Below are positions 44,593 through 55,813 of a stretch of 64,000 bases of DNA, one piece after another. The translations under genes were made by a program, and so were the position numbers. The notes under the pieces were generated by a model. The model was not told the origin of the DNA. It saw only the letters and a list, made by a program, of their open reading frames with translations, and made no database searches. Numbering within the stretch: the stretch's first letter is position 1; every line of letters begins with the position of its first letter. The stretch spans positions 32,741,501 through 32,805,500 of the forward strand of contig CM055315.2 of NCBI GenBank assembly GCA_029255685.2, written 5' to 3'. Origin of the DNA: Silene conica (taxonomy: Eukaryota; Streptophyta; Magnoliopsida; Caryophyllales; Caryophyllaceae).

Positions 44593-47160
44593 GTAATACC
44601 TAGTATTTTAGGCTCGGTCAACGGCAGTCAAACCATGTTTTATACAAATATTTCAAACGGAATGTTTATAAAGTATTTTACGTAAACTATTATTATTTTA
44701 TAAATCGTATTTCTACGATTATTTCGGATTGCATAATCATTTTATATCTGATGATTATTTCATAAAATGACATTTCATTCGTATTTCTTTATTTTGATAA
44801 TATATTTATAATTAAATATATTTGTTATTTTATATTTATTTCTCATCTATACTTGTTTTATTATTTAAGTCGTAATTTTATTTAAATCCTAATTTTATAT
44901 ATATTCTTATGAAAGTGCTATAATTTTATATTTTTATTATTAGTATAATTAATTTTATGTATGTACCCGTAATTTTAAGTTACGATGCGAGGACGAGATA
45001 TAGATAATATAAAGCTTGATATGCGTGATGGACTAGTAAAGGTGGGCTTGGAATCGATTTGAGTAGTGAAAAACTATACCCATCATCCAAGAAGCAAATC
45101 CTACACAAGCAGCATACCAACCCTAATTACCATACTCCACAATCTTCCTTCATCGACATCCAACCTTCCTCCATGACATTCAAGAAACCCTAATTCATTA
45201 TTATCTCTTCTGCCTCTTCAGCACGCCTGCCCCTACACATACTAAGCAAGAATGAAATTTCATGGTGACAGTCGTGGGCTAGATTAGAACGCGAAACAGC
45301 ATCAACACAACATCACCGTTAGCATCCTCCTCGATGACAGGGTAAGTTGAGAGCTTTATTTATCTCGTATAATGAACCTTCATCATGTTACTTTCAGGCC
45401 TAGAGTAATCTATGTAGTACCCTCAACATGTGTACCATCATTAGGCTACCATAGAACCACCGTGACGGTCACAACAAGGGCCATAAATGTCGACAGTAAC
45501 TGGGGGCTGCTGAGTTTCTGTTTGCGTTTAAATTGCTTATTTAATTGTTGTTTTGGTTTATATCTTAGTACAAGTTTATGGGTTGTGGTAGTGGGATGCT
45601 TATAGCCTAGTGTGGTTGTCGTAGGGTGGTGTGTGGTGGTCGGGAAACTAGCATACGCGGCCTATTTTAGGGTTGCTTCAGACGGTTCAGAAACAAGGGA
45701 GGATGAGGGGTGTGCATCGGTTTTGAGGAGTCGGTTTTACAGGGTTTGGCTAGGGTCGAGCCCTGGTGCTTTCCACCAGGGAGTTGTGGGTGGCGTGTAG
45801 TTGTCAAGGGTGGTGTTAGGTGCTGGTTAGGGTGGTGGTAGCTAGAGGAAGGTTTACAGGGTATGAACACCACGGATTCAGTGGTGTTGCAGGCCATGGG
45901 TTTGGTGGGCTGGTGTTTGTACGAGGCCACAGGCTGGTGGGGGTTGAGTCAGTAGCGGTGGGTTGTGTCAATAGGTACGTCATGGTGCAGTGGTCACAAC
46001 CACTGTTGTTGGGTTGTGGTTCTGGCCTTGTAGGGTGGTCGTTAGGGTGTTCAAAACAGGCTGGTCAGTGGGGCTGTTGGTCACGGTTGGGACTGTTGAT
46101 TTGTGCGTTTTGGGCTGTTGAGTCCTGCGTGTTTAGTGGGTATGTGTATTATTATTATTAATATTATTAATATTATTTTATTATATTATTATATTATTAT
46201 GTTAGTATATTATTATTATATGTTATTATTATCATACGTTTTGATTATTATTATTGTTTTGTTTTACTATTATTATGTTATCATTATTATTATAGTAGTA
46301 TTATTATTGTTGGTATATTATTACTATTATATGTTATTAATATTACTAATATTTTTATTGTTATGTAGGGGTGAGCAAAACCGTATACCCGGTACGGTTT
46401 TAAAAACCGTATCGGGTATACGGTTTTAAAAATCGCAAAAATCACTATACGGATCCGATACGGTTTAATCGTGTATACGGTTTTCGGGTACCCGGAAAAA
46501 CCGTGTATACGGATACGGTTTGGTGAAAAATGCCCAATTAAATATTGTAGTTATTCAACTGCTAATAATTACATCTAACATGCTTACATCTAATGAAAGA
46601 CTAATTTTTTATTTATTAAGATAAGTTAGTAAAATAAGCCATAAAAACCATTAAGAGTGGAAGTTAAAAGCTGAACTTTGCGTTTCATTAATTTTTTTAT
46701 ACAAAAATTTCAAACCGTGTCAAAAACCGTATATACTTCGTTTTTGCCCGACCCGGATACGGTACGATTTTGTGAAAACCGTATCGTATATACGGATTTC
46801 CATATCGTATATATGAAAATTCGTATAATTCAAACCGTATACCGTATCGTATCCGTATTATAAAAGCGTATCGGAATTTTTTGCTCACCCCTATAATGTT
46901 ATGGACATGTTTAGTAGTAAATCATATATGAACATGATTGAATGATTAATTATTAATGTTGGTTGTTCGGATAGAAATTGATGTTAAGTAATATTTATAG
47001 GAACGAAATTCGAGGTGGAATATTTATAGACGGTGATTCTGCGCAGATTTGACATTCTAGGTAGGATACACTGACACTATACTCTATGATGTGTTATGAA
47101 TGGTTGTTGGATTGTGTGTAATGGATGCTGAGCATGAGTAATATGAGAATGATATTGGTT
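44593..47160 (+). mobile_element. Truncated LTR of the LARD-like superfamily
   Basis: It begins TGTAATACCTAGTA, like the sense start of the LTR at 55,814-58,300 (TGTAATACCTCGTA). Near 46,970-47,060 it contains GTTCGGATAGAAATTGAT and TATTTATAGGAACG followed by TTCGAGGTGGAATA, which match that LTR's - strand. A GT-rich block (45,550-46,130) and an (ATT)n stretch (46,150-46,360) sit in matching order. No TGTTACA end is seen, so the 3' part is lost. It is nested in the Copia element. Confidence 0.65.
46366..46893. mobile_element. hAT-like MITE rich in GTATACGG motifs (528 bp)
   Basis: The inverted ends are TAGGGGTGAGCAAAA and TTTTGCTCACCCCTA. Flanks TTGTTATG (46,358-46,365) and ATGTTATG (46,896-46,903) agree at seven of eight positions, with two extra bases on the right. 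The interior repeats CCGTATACGGTTTT and AAACCGTAT in both orientations, making many nested hairpins. No transposase frame. Confidence 0.78.
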
Positions 47161-47169
47161 GGATTGAGT

Positions 47170-48240
47170 CTTGATTATTATAAAAACCTCAGCTTAAACT
47201 AGATAGGATAAGTCAAGGGTCGAACCACAGAGAGACAAGGTTAATGATGTTTGTGAATTTAAAGTCTATTGAAAGTAACCAAAAAAGATAAGATTTATAA
47301 TTTCCTAGCTTTGACTATAGATAGTGAAAGTCAGGGTCGAACCACAGAGAGGTGGAGAATGTTTATTGTTTGATGTCAATGTTTAAGGTAACAATTTGGG
47401 GGGTTTGAATGATTGTTACTAAGTCTAGAAACAAATATAAAGATAAAACAAGTAAATAAAGATGAGAATAAAACTATAGTAAAAGAGATGTTAGAATGTT
47501 TGGGTAGTAGAAAGCTAAGATAGCAAAATAAACAAGAATACTAAAACAAGGTAAAAAGGAGATTAGGAACTTCGGTTTCCCATGGCTAGGACAAGTCAAT
47601 AAAGGGTAAAATAACCAAATAACACAATCCCAAGAAACAAAGAATAAACCTTTAGGTCAATATTCTACCCAATCCTTACGGTCTTAGGGTTCCTAGAAAA
47701 GCACTAAACTTTCGTTCATAGGGCAATCCCAAAGTTGTTGTTAAACTAATCCTAACAATCTTTCAATCTTAAAGAATTAGTTCACCAACAACAATGGGAA
47801 TTGGTAAATTAATCATAAAACCATTAAAATCTAATCTTGGCCATGGTTCCCCTAATTCCTAATCACAAGAATTAGTTATGCATAATCATAATCATAAAAC
47901 TAGTACTAACAATATTGAAGAACATACAACAATAAAGATAGCATAATTGAAGATGAAGATTCAAAAGAGGGAAACATGAATTGAATAACAATAATAAGAT
48001 GAACAATAGAATTGAATAACAAGGAAAGATTAAATTGCATAAAACTTACAAAATCAATTGGAAATTTAGAACAAAGCTAAGAACTTGGAAATTTGTCTCT
48101 CTAAACTATGGGGTTTCTGCTAATGTGGACTGCTTAACCTAATTATTAAGCTTAGGCGTTCTTAACTAGTGTTCTAATTACAAGATTAAAAGAACAAAAA
48201 ACCGAAATAAGAATTGGTAATAGGGCAAGAGAATTGGTAA
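47170..48240. other. LTR-like debris before the Copia 3' LTR
   Basis: The phrase GGGTCGAACCACAGAGAG occurs twice (about 47,217 and 47,335), as in LTR ends of Tat/Athila-type elements. The rest is AT-rich with no frame. I cannot define ends or family. Confidence 0.4.
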
Positions 48241-48269
48241 CGCACACTTGTCTCAGACAAGTGGGAGAT

Positions 48270-49553
48270 TGTTGGAGGAAGTGTCATCGACAATAGTGCG
48301 TTGACATAATTAAAACTCATTTGAATGAAACACAACTGGGAATGTTACTCTTTTAAAGTCGACTGATCAACATTTACCGATAATGATTGGCTGTCTAGAG
48401 TTTCACATTATCGTCATATGATGGTGGTGATCAGTTGATCCCTTAAGGTCATATCTTTAGGGAATTTCGTCTCAATGGAATATTTAATTAATATCGTATT
48501 GGATACGAATTAATTAAAAACTGGAAATTTAATTTAGAAATGATTTTACGTGACGAATATTATTGTAATAGGATTATAATAATAAACGGTCAAAAGTAAT
48601 AAAATTGTTTTATTACACGATTTTTATTTATTCGTTTGGAAAACGATTAAATTAAGAATAAACACGGTTGATCATAAAATTACAAAGAGTTGTAATTAAA
48701 ATTATGATAATACATTTTATAATATGGAATTGAGAATTACTAGTAGTATTATTTAAATGTTATAAAATTGTGAATTATGAATTTTAAAGAGTTAAAATTG
48801 CATAATTAACAAATTGGGTCATGTGTTATGTGACATGTATGACATGTTACAAATTAACACAATTGACAAAGATAAAATGGGTCTATATAAGGACCCATTT
48901 TCAGGCGTGTATGTATGTATGTTTGATGAGGTTGTGTGTGTAAGTGTATAAGGAGGTTATGTGTAAAATGCAAAAGGCATAATGTAAGGAATATTCTATG
49001 CAATTGTAAAAGCTAGAAGGCCATGCATTGGCTCTTTCTTGGCTTGGTTTTGGCCGGCCAAATGCTCTCAATTGTGAGCATATTTTGCAGTATATAATAC
49101 TCTACACAACACACTACAATATGACTAGGTTTTGCTTGTTCACAAACATACTACAACTTCATTCATTATATTTTTCTAGAAAAATAAGTTTTCTAGTAAG
49201 ATTAATCATTTCTATATTAATAATATTAAGAGTAATATTATTATTATTTCTAGTATACTATTATCAATTTTCTAGTAACAAAATTGGTTGTAGTTTGAGA
49301 TCGGGTCCTTGATAAGAGCTTTTGGAGACGGTTTCATAATAGATCGTTACTAAGAGTGTTTCGGTTTTTTTTTCAAGACTCAAATAATAGGTGATTATTG
49401 AGTATAAACCTTCTAAAACCAATGTAAGGAAATTCTTTCATCTTATGTAATCATCATGCATGCATAAGATCTAATTAAGTTTTTATGACTAAACTTAAAG
49501 AAACAAAACTCATATAAGATATGAGTATAAAATTTGAAATTCTATTTCCAAGA
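48270..49553 (+). repeat. 3' LTR of the gag-only Copia element
   Basis: 1,284 bp, preceded by the PPT AAGTGGGAGAT and followed by the CAAGG target duplication (49,554-49,558). It aligns to 38,346-39,632 with few differences. Confidence 0.87.
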
Positions 49554-49766
49554 CAAGGACCAAGAATGAATCCCAAATTCGAACCAACACCTTATTGCAA
49601 CAATTAAGTAACGTCTATGCCCTAACTTCGGTTTTGACAAAACCGAGCAAAAACTGCATAAACCGAACTTACATTGGAAAAAAATCAAACCCATCACAAA
49701 CTTTTTGAAATGGTCATTATTTAAACACAACGAACAACGTCCACACCCTAACAAAAGACTTGAAAG

Positions 49767-51212
49767 TCAAATCAAATGCGAAATTGTGTATAAACCACCT
49801 ACAAAGAAGTTAGCAAAATCAACATACCATGGATTTTCAGTAGTAGAAATAGCAATCAAACTTTCATTAGGAAAGAAATCATTAATAGGAAGAGTATCTC
49901 CCTCATTTTGCAGCTCTGGTCGAGACAAATGATCAGCAACAACGTTTTCAAAACCTTTATTATCTCGAATATGCAAATCAAACTCCTGAATTAGGAGTAC
50001 CTATCTTCATAATCGCAGCTTGGCGTCCTTCTTGACCAGAAGTTGCTTTAGAGCCGAGTGATCGGTAAAAACATTCACCTTGGACCCGGGCAAGTAAGAC
50101 CTGAACTTCTCCAGTGCATGTACTACAACCAACATCTCCTTCTCAGTAGTAACATACTTTACCTGGGCCTCGTCTAACGTTTGGCTTGCATAATATATAG
50201 CACTAAAAGCCCTATCTTTCCTTTGGCCCAATACCGTGCCAACCGCATAATCACTAGCATCACACATTATCTTGAATGAGAGCTCCCAATCTAGGACTTG
50301 AATGATCGGTGGTGTAATCAAAACTCTCTTTAACTTGTTAAAAGCGGAAGGACACTCATCAGAAAAATCAAAGAGAACATCTTTAATTAGCAAACGTGTA
50401 AGCGGTTTAGCAATCTTAGAAAAATCCTTGATGAACTAGCGATAAAAACCGGCGTGGCCAAGGAAAAATTAACTCCTTTGACGTTAACAGGTGGAGGTAA
50501 TTGCTCAATCACTTGTACTTTTTCTTTGTCTACCTGTATACCCTTATAAGAAAATAGATGACCAAGAACGACACCCTCGTTTACCATAAAACGACACTTC
50601 TCCCAGTTCAACACCAGATTAACCTCAATACATCTCTGCAAAATCTTATCAAGGTTAGAAAAACAAAAAGAAAAATCAGACCTATGCACACTAAAGTCAT
50701 CCATAAAGACCTTCATGATAGACTCTATATACTTGGAAAAAATTCTCATCATGCACTTTTGAAAGGTAGTTGGGGCATTACACAAAAAAATTGACACCCT
50801 GCGATATGCATAAACACCATAGGGACAAGTAAAACTCGTCTTCTCCTAATCAACCGGGTGGATAGGTATCTGAAAGAATCCCAAATATCCATCTAAATAA
50901 CAGAAAAACTTATGGGAGGCTAATATCTTTAACATCTGGTCAATGAAGGAAAAGGGAAAATGGTCTTTCTTGGTTGCGGTATTAAGCTGTCAATAGTCTA
51001 TACACATCCGCCACCCAGTCACAATTCTAGTCGGTATTAATTCATTCTTTTCATTTTTTACCACGGTAGTCCCTCCTTTATTCGGAACTACATGATCTGG
51101 ACTCACCAATTTAAAGTCAGAGATAGAATAAATAATACATGTATCAAGAAGCTTCATTACCTCTTTCCTTACTACATCTTGCATATTCTAGTTTAACCTG
51201 CGTAAACCTTGT
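49767..51212 (-). pseudogene. Athila-type RT and RNase H remnant
   Basis: Reading down the - strand: RT start with VRKEVMKLLD, VSPDHVVPNKGG and GWRMCIDY (51,184-50,990); a stretch with in-frame stops (50,989-50,798) that still reads like RT; NAPTTFQKCMMRIF and the catalytic FMDDFSV (about 50,700); GHLFSYKGIQVDKEKV; then RNase H with CDASDYAVGTVLGQ, TTEKEMLVVVHALEKFRSYL and FTDHSALKQL (50,393-50,007), ending with ENVVADHLSR (49,976-49,767). Several stops and frame changes show it is dead. Integrase, which should follow, is absent. Confidence 0.88.
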
Positions 51213-53368
51213 GTAACACGCCGATAAATGCCAAGTCATCTTATATTATTAAAATCCTATTTTAATAATAAGTATGATCCTATAAATAAAATCCACATCT
51301 AAATTCTATCGTTTTTGACAACGATATTAAAAAAGCTCGTCTTAAACCTATACTCCTTAAACTCACAAACAACTATTATGTCCTTGTTATTATTTTAAGA
51401 TATTTAAAAGGCATATCTAGCTTTTGCTTATAAAATAAAGGTTTTATCTCTTTTTCTTAGCTTTTTAACGCCACCGAAAACACCTTAATCTGAGTTCTGT
51501 GGAGGAAATTATGCCGCAAATATGAAAGGCTGTCGCAGAATACCCGCTAACAAGACCCTCGCTCGTTGCCTACTCATTCCACATGGTTTAGACTTTAGGA
51601 CACTTGGCATGCAAAATTTTTCTTGCCGCTCAAGGTCTCCTTCCTTCCTTTATTATTTTCAGCTTTAGCACACCAAAATACCATTGTTATGCATCTTTAC
51701 CTTCAACCTTAAAACGATCGTAAAATCTTCGTTTCTTGTCCATTTTTGACGATTCTCGCGCCATTTTTATCCTCTCGTCGTTCCCCTCCTTTATGAATAA
51801 GAATTTTTCATCTCCTCCTCTCCCTTACCAATTTTGAAATCCTAGCTTTGACCCAAGCTATAGACTTCCATGTTTAACATCTCCTTTTGATTGTAGGATT
51901 CAAGTCAAGTGGTCCGGAGGGCGATACATATGAGATTGACGAGAGTTTGGACTAGAAGATAAGAAAGAAGGTAGCGGTGATCATTCCAAGTCCACGAGTC
52001 AAAACAATCAAATGCAAGCATAAAAAGAAGAAGCCAGGGATTAGAGGAAGGCTATGGTGATGGGTAAGAAAGGGGAACATATGAATTATGGTAAGTGGAG
52101 CTAAGTCAAGCTAGCAACTAACCAATGAATGCATGGATGCTCAATCAAATCCCAAACCCATCCCAAGTAGGAGGCTTGAAGTCAAAAATAGCATATTGAC
52201 TTCTTTTCATGACAAATCAAGTGTAAACTTCCTAAATACTTGTGATATAAAACATGGAAGCTAAATCACAAAACCTCTTCTTCTCTTTTCTTTTCAACAA
52301 CTCAATTTCATGCTTTTTTTTTCATATTTCTCAACTCTTTCAATTTTTTTCTTCTTGTATTTCAATTCTTTTTTCTTCACATCATTTTTTTTTCTTCTTT
52401 TTTCAACTTCATTATTTTCAATTTCTCATTTTTTCAATTTTCTTTCTTCAACTCAAGAATAAAACGAGGCACGGAAATCAGTAATTCCATCTTACCAAGC
52501 TCACAATGACACAAAAATGGACCATATATCCTAAATGAGCACCCAAACACCAATGATAAAGCTACTAACTCGACAAGGTAGACAAGTTTAAATGTAGCTA
52601 GATATGAGAAAACGTATATAAGGGTGAAAATGGGCAACAAAGTCATGTGAATGGCTTCAAATGCTTACAAATTATGAATGCAATGCTCATAAGAAATGGA
52701 ATAAAGACCATACTTGTGCGTTTTGATGTAACGCACACCACAAGGAGACCTACACACACCTAAGTGAGACCGGGTATAGATGCACCGGTCTAAGGAGGCT
52801 CTACCTTTCAAATTTTTGTAGGTTGCCAATTTCAAGATCAAGCCTAATAGGTCCAAATTCCATCCCTCACCCACTATGTCAAGACATCCCCATGTTTGCA
52901 AAAATCCCGTCAATAAATGTGATTCAAATAGCTATAAAGCTACAATTGGGATAAGCAAAGAGAGAAATAAAGGAGCAAAAGTGAGGGCAAGCATCACAAA
53001 TTTTCACGGAAAGCACACAATTTTTCAATTTTTTTTTTGATTTTTGAATTTTTTTATGAAAAAACTACATGCAAGCTAAACTAACATGCTCTAACAAGAT
53101 GCAAATCCGTCCCCCAAGCTAAACATCACATTGTCCCCAATGTGCTGAACAAGGAACAACCATCAAACGGTAGAAACGGTTCTCACACATAATCCAGCAA
53201 GACAAAATATTTAATGGGGAAAGGGGATAACAACAAAAATGCAAGAGAAATAAGGATGCTTACTAAACTATCTAGCCTCCCCCAAGCTAATATGTACAAG
53301 GGGATGAGTGATAACAAATCACTCGCAAGCGGCATAGTAATCGTCAGCACGACCATCAACATCGCGGG
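51213..53368. other. Unassigned repeat-like region between Athila fragments
   Basis: At 51,213 the Athila RT gives way to TGTAACACGCCGATAAATGC, an LTR-like start. I find no matching end or target duplication. Toward 53,050-53,290 the - strand contains GGGGACAATGTGATG and AGCTTGGGGGA, phrases that in Athila elements lie downstream of pol. CT/TTTC-rich low-complexity sequence fills 52,270-52,450. No gene is supported. Confidence 0.4.
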
Positions 53369-53899
53369 TCACCCCATCATCAGCTCCACCGCCTTCGTGG
53401 ACACCAGAAGTACCTGCAGAAACATCACTAGGAGCACCAACCCGTCCATGGGCCAAGTAAAAAATGAAGGGTGAGGGCCTTCGGGCCGAATAATTCCCTT
53501 ACGAGCAAAGTAAGAATAAATAGGTGCTAAGGCCAAACGAGTGTCAGTCATCATGGTTGTCAGGTCACGCCGCATCCTACTCATCATTTCCCTCATCTCC
53601 TCCAAGTCCACCTCCAAAGCTTCTATTTCATCATTTCCAATATCATCATCTCCTGCAAAAGATTCCAACAACAAGAGTGCCTCCAAAGGATCTTTAATTA
53701 AAGATTGAGGCAATGAGTCATCCATTATAACATCAATAGCATCTATGACTTCTATGGAATAACATGGCTCTTCTAGCATTGGACTTTTCATGGCACTGTT
53801 CAAACTATAGGTGACCGTCTCATCACCTATTTCCAAAGTTATCTTACCATTCTTGACATCAATGACCGCACTTGCGGTATGTAAAAACGGTCTTCCCAA
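53369..53899 (-). pseudogene. Athila protease C-terminus fused to a non-pol frame
   Basis: The first part (GRPFLHTASAVIDVKNGKI) is the end of the Athila protease, out of frame with the upstream gag by a slip in a run of T at about 53,960. After DPLEALLLLESF and an acidic stretch, the frame continues with a heptad-like LEEMREMMSRMRRD stretch and YFARKGIIRPEGP, which is not RT. This suggests a deletion from the end of protease past RT and integrase to a region near the 3' end. Confidence 0.7.
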
Positions 53900-55813
53900 A
53901 ATGATTGGGATTTGTGAATCTTCGGCAATGTCAAGAACAATAAAATCAACCGGAATAAAAAAAAAAATCCAACTTTAACGGGCACATCCTCCAAAATACC
54001 CAAAGGGCGTTTTATAGAACGGTCCGCCATTTGCAAGGTGACACTAGTACATTTCAAAACACCCATGTTCAAGTTTTCACAAATAGTGTAAGGCATTACA
54101 CTCACACTAGCACCTAAGTCACATAAAGCTTTATCAATGGTGTAGGTGCCAATGGTGCATGGAATGGAAAAGCTACCTGGGTCCTTTAACTTAGGAGGGG
54201 ACTTGTTTTGCAAAAGAGCACTACACTCGGCGGTGAATGCTATAGTTTCAAGATCATCAATAGTCCTCTTCTTAGTTAAAATGACTTTCATGAACTTTGT
54301 ATAAGAGGGGATTTGGGTAATTAATTCGGTAAAAGGAATGGTTACCTGTAGGTTTTTCACCACTTCTACGAACTTACCAAACTGAGTTTCCTTGTGAGCC
54401 TTTCTTAATCTATGTGGGAAAGGCACTTGAACCTTTTCCGGAACTTTGACCGCAGCATCAACCTTTGGAGGAGTATCCTCCACATCTTCTACCACTATCG
54501 GCTCCTCAACTTTATTTGAAACATCTCCCTCCTTTCTTGATTCATCAACCTTGTTGCTATGATCAACATCATCACTTTTCTCACCAAGTATCCCATCATC
54601 AACATTTGGCATTGGGGGTTCATTATAAGTGGTACCACTCCTTAATGTGATGACATTTATGGTGTCATGAGGTTGTGCACCTTGAGGTGGCAATTGACCT
54701 TGTTGTCTTTGAGCATTGGAAGTGGCAAGTTGAGCAATTTGGGTTTCAAGAATTTTGATGGTTGCATCCCTAGCTTGGTCACTCTTTTGTATGTGGGTGG
54801 CCATGTTCTTTTGTGTCTCAACCACTTGTGTCACCAAAGCCTCTAGCTTGCTCATTTGTTGATTATTTTGTTGGGAATTTGATGATTGACCTTGAACTTG
54901 TTGATTTTGAAAAGGTTGTTGAAATCCTTGCTGAAAATTTGTTGGAAATTTTGTTGGGAATTTTGTTGGGGTCTGTGAATTTGGTGTTGAAAACCGGGTG
55001 GCAAGACTTGAGCTTGCCTTTGTTGTTGTGGGACATGTTGATTTTGATGTTGTTGGATTTAGCACATTGGTGCTTTTGTAAGACAAGTGTAGGTGATACT
55101 TTATAGCTTCATTGTAGGTGTTGGAGTAAGGATTGAAGTTTTGTTTGAAACTTTGATAAGCATTCACTTGTTCAACCGTATTCCTACATTCTTTTGCAAC
55201 ATGCCCCGCTCCACCACATGCGTCACACACCATAATTTGGCTAGTAACATTGACTTGTTCATAAGTTTGTGATGAACTTGATCCCCGATTATCAACTTGT
55301 TGTTGGAGGAGAGCTATTTGAGCTTTCAAAAGAGACACGTTTGGGTCCTCTTCCTTTGCCTTGAATGGTATGTTGCGAGTGTTGGCGTATTGTGAGTCAT
55401 GCACCGCCATGGATTCAATGGTAGCATGAGCAAGTTCCGTATCAATTTGGTCGAATCTCCCATTGTTAGCGGAGTCCAAAACTCGGGGTGATTCGGCACA
55501 ACAACCATTGTAGAATGTGATTGCAAGAAACCAAGGATCCAACCCATGATGAGGACATTGCCTTTGTAACTCTTTATATCTCTCCCATGCTTCAAACAAG
55601 CTTTCATTACCATTTTGATGGAACCCCGTGATTTGGCTTCTCAATTGTTGGGTCTTTTCCGGTGGAAAATATTTTTGATAAAATGCGAGAGCCAATGTTT
55701 CCCAGTTGGTGATCCCCAAAGCGGTCCTATCAAGGCTATTAATCCACAACTTGGCGTTGTCTCTCAATGAAAAAGGAAAGAGTATCTCCCTTATCTGCTC
55801 TTGTATCACACCC
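53839..55813 (-). pseudogene. Athila-type gag-protease (5' end cut by LARD-like element)
   Basis: The open frame encodes ~655 residues. The N-terminus is the retrotransposon gag domain (FPFSLRDNAKLWINSL, FYQKYFPPEKTQQLRSQI), then a zinc knuckle CDACGGAGHVAKEC near residue 200, a Q/N/T-rich linker, and a retropepsin-like site CDLGASVSVMPY near residue 575. The frame shifts in a T-run at about 53,959-53,969. The true gag start is missing: the element 55,814-63,211 inserted in gag, and the apparent start at 55,821 is LTR sequence. Confidence 0.9.

Larger units (their letters stand above)
38346..49553 (+). mobile_element. Copia-type element with gag but no pol (TR-GAG-like), 11.2 kb
   Basis: LTRs of ~1.28 kb (38,346-39,632 and 48,270-49,553) begin TGTTGGAGGAAGTG and differ at few positions. 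The duplicated target is CAAGG on both sides. A degenerate PBS GTGGTATAAGAG follows the 5' LTR and the PPT AAGTGGGAGAT precedes the 3' LTR. The interior holds a ~2.5 kb leader, one gag frame with a zinc knuckle (42,102-43,007) and no integrase or RT motif. Further insertions (44,593 to about 48,240) inflate it. It matches terminal-repeat elements with only a GAG domain; a deleted autonomous element is the alternative. Confidence 0.85.

Noticed and set aside
46103..46429. Ile/Tyr-rich frame
   Set aside because: Translation of an (ATT)n stretch.
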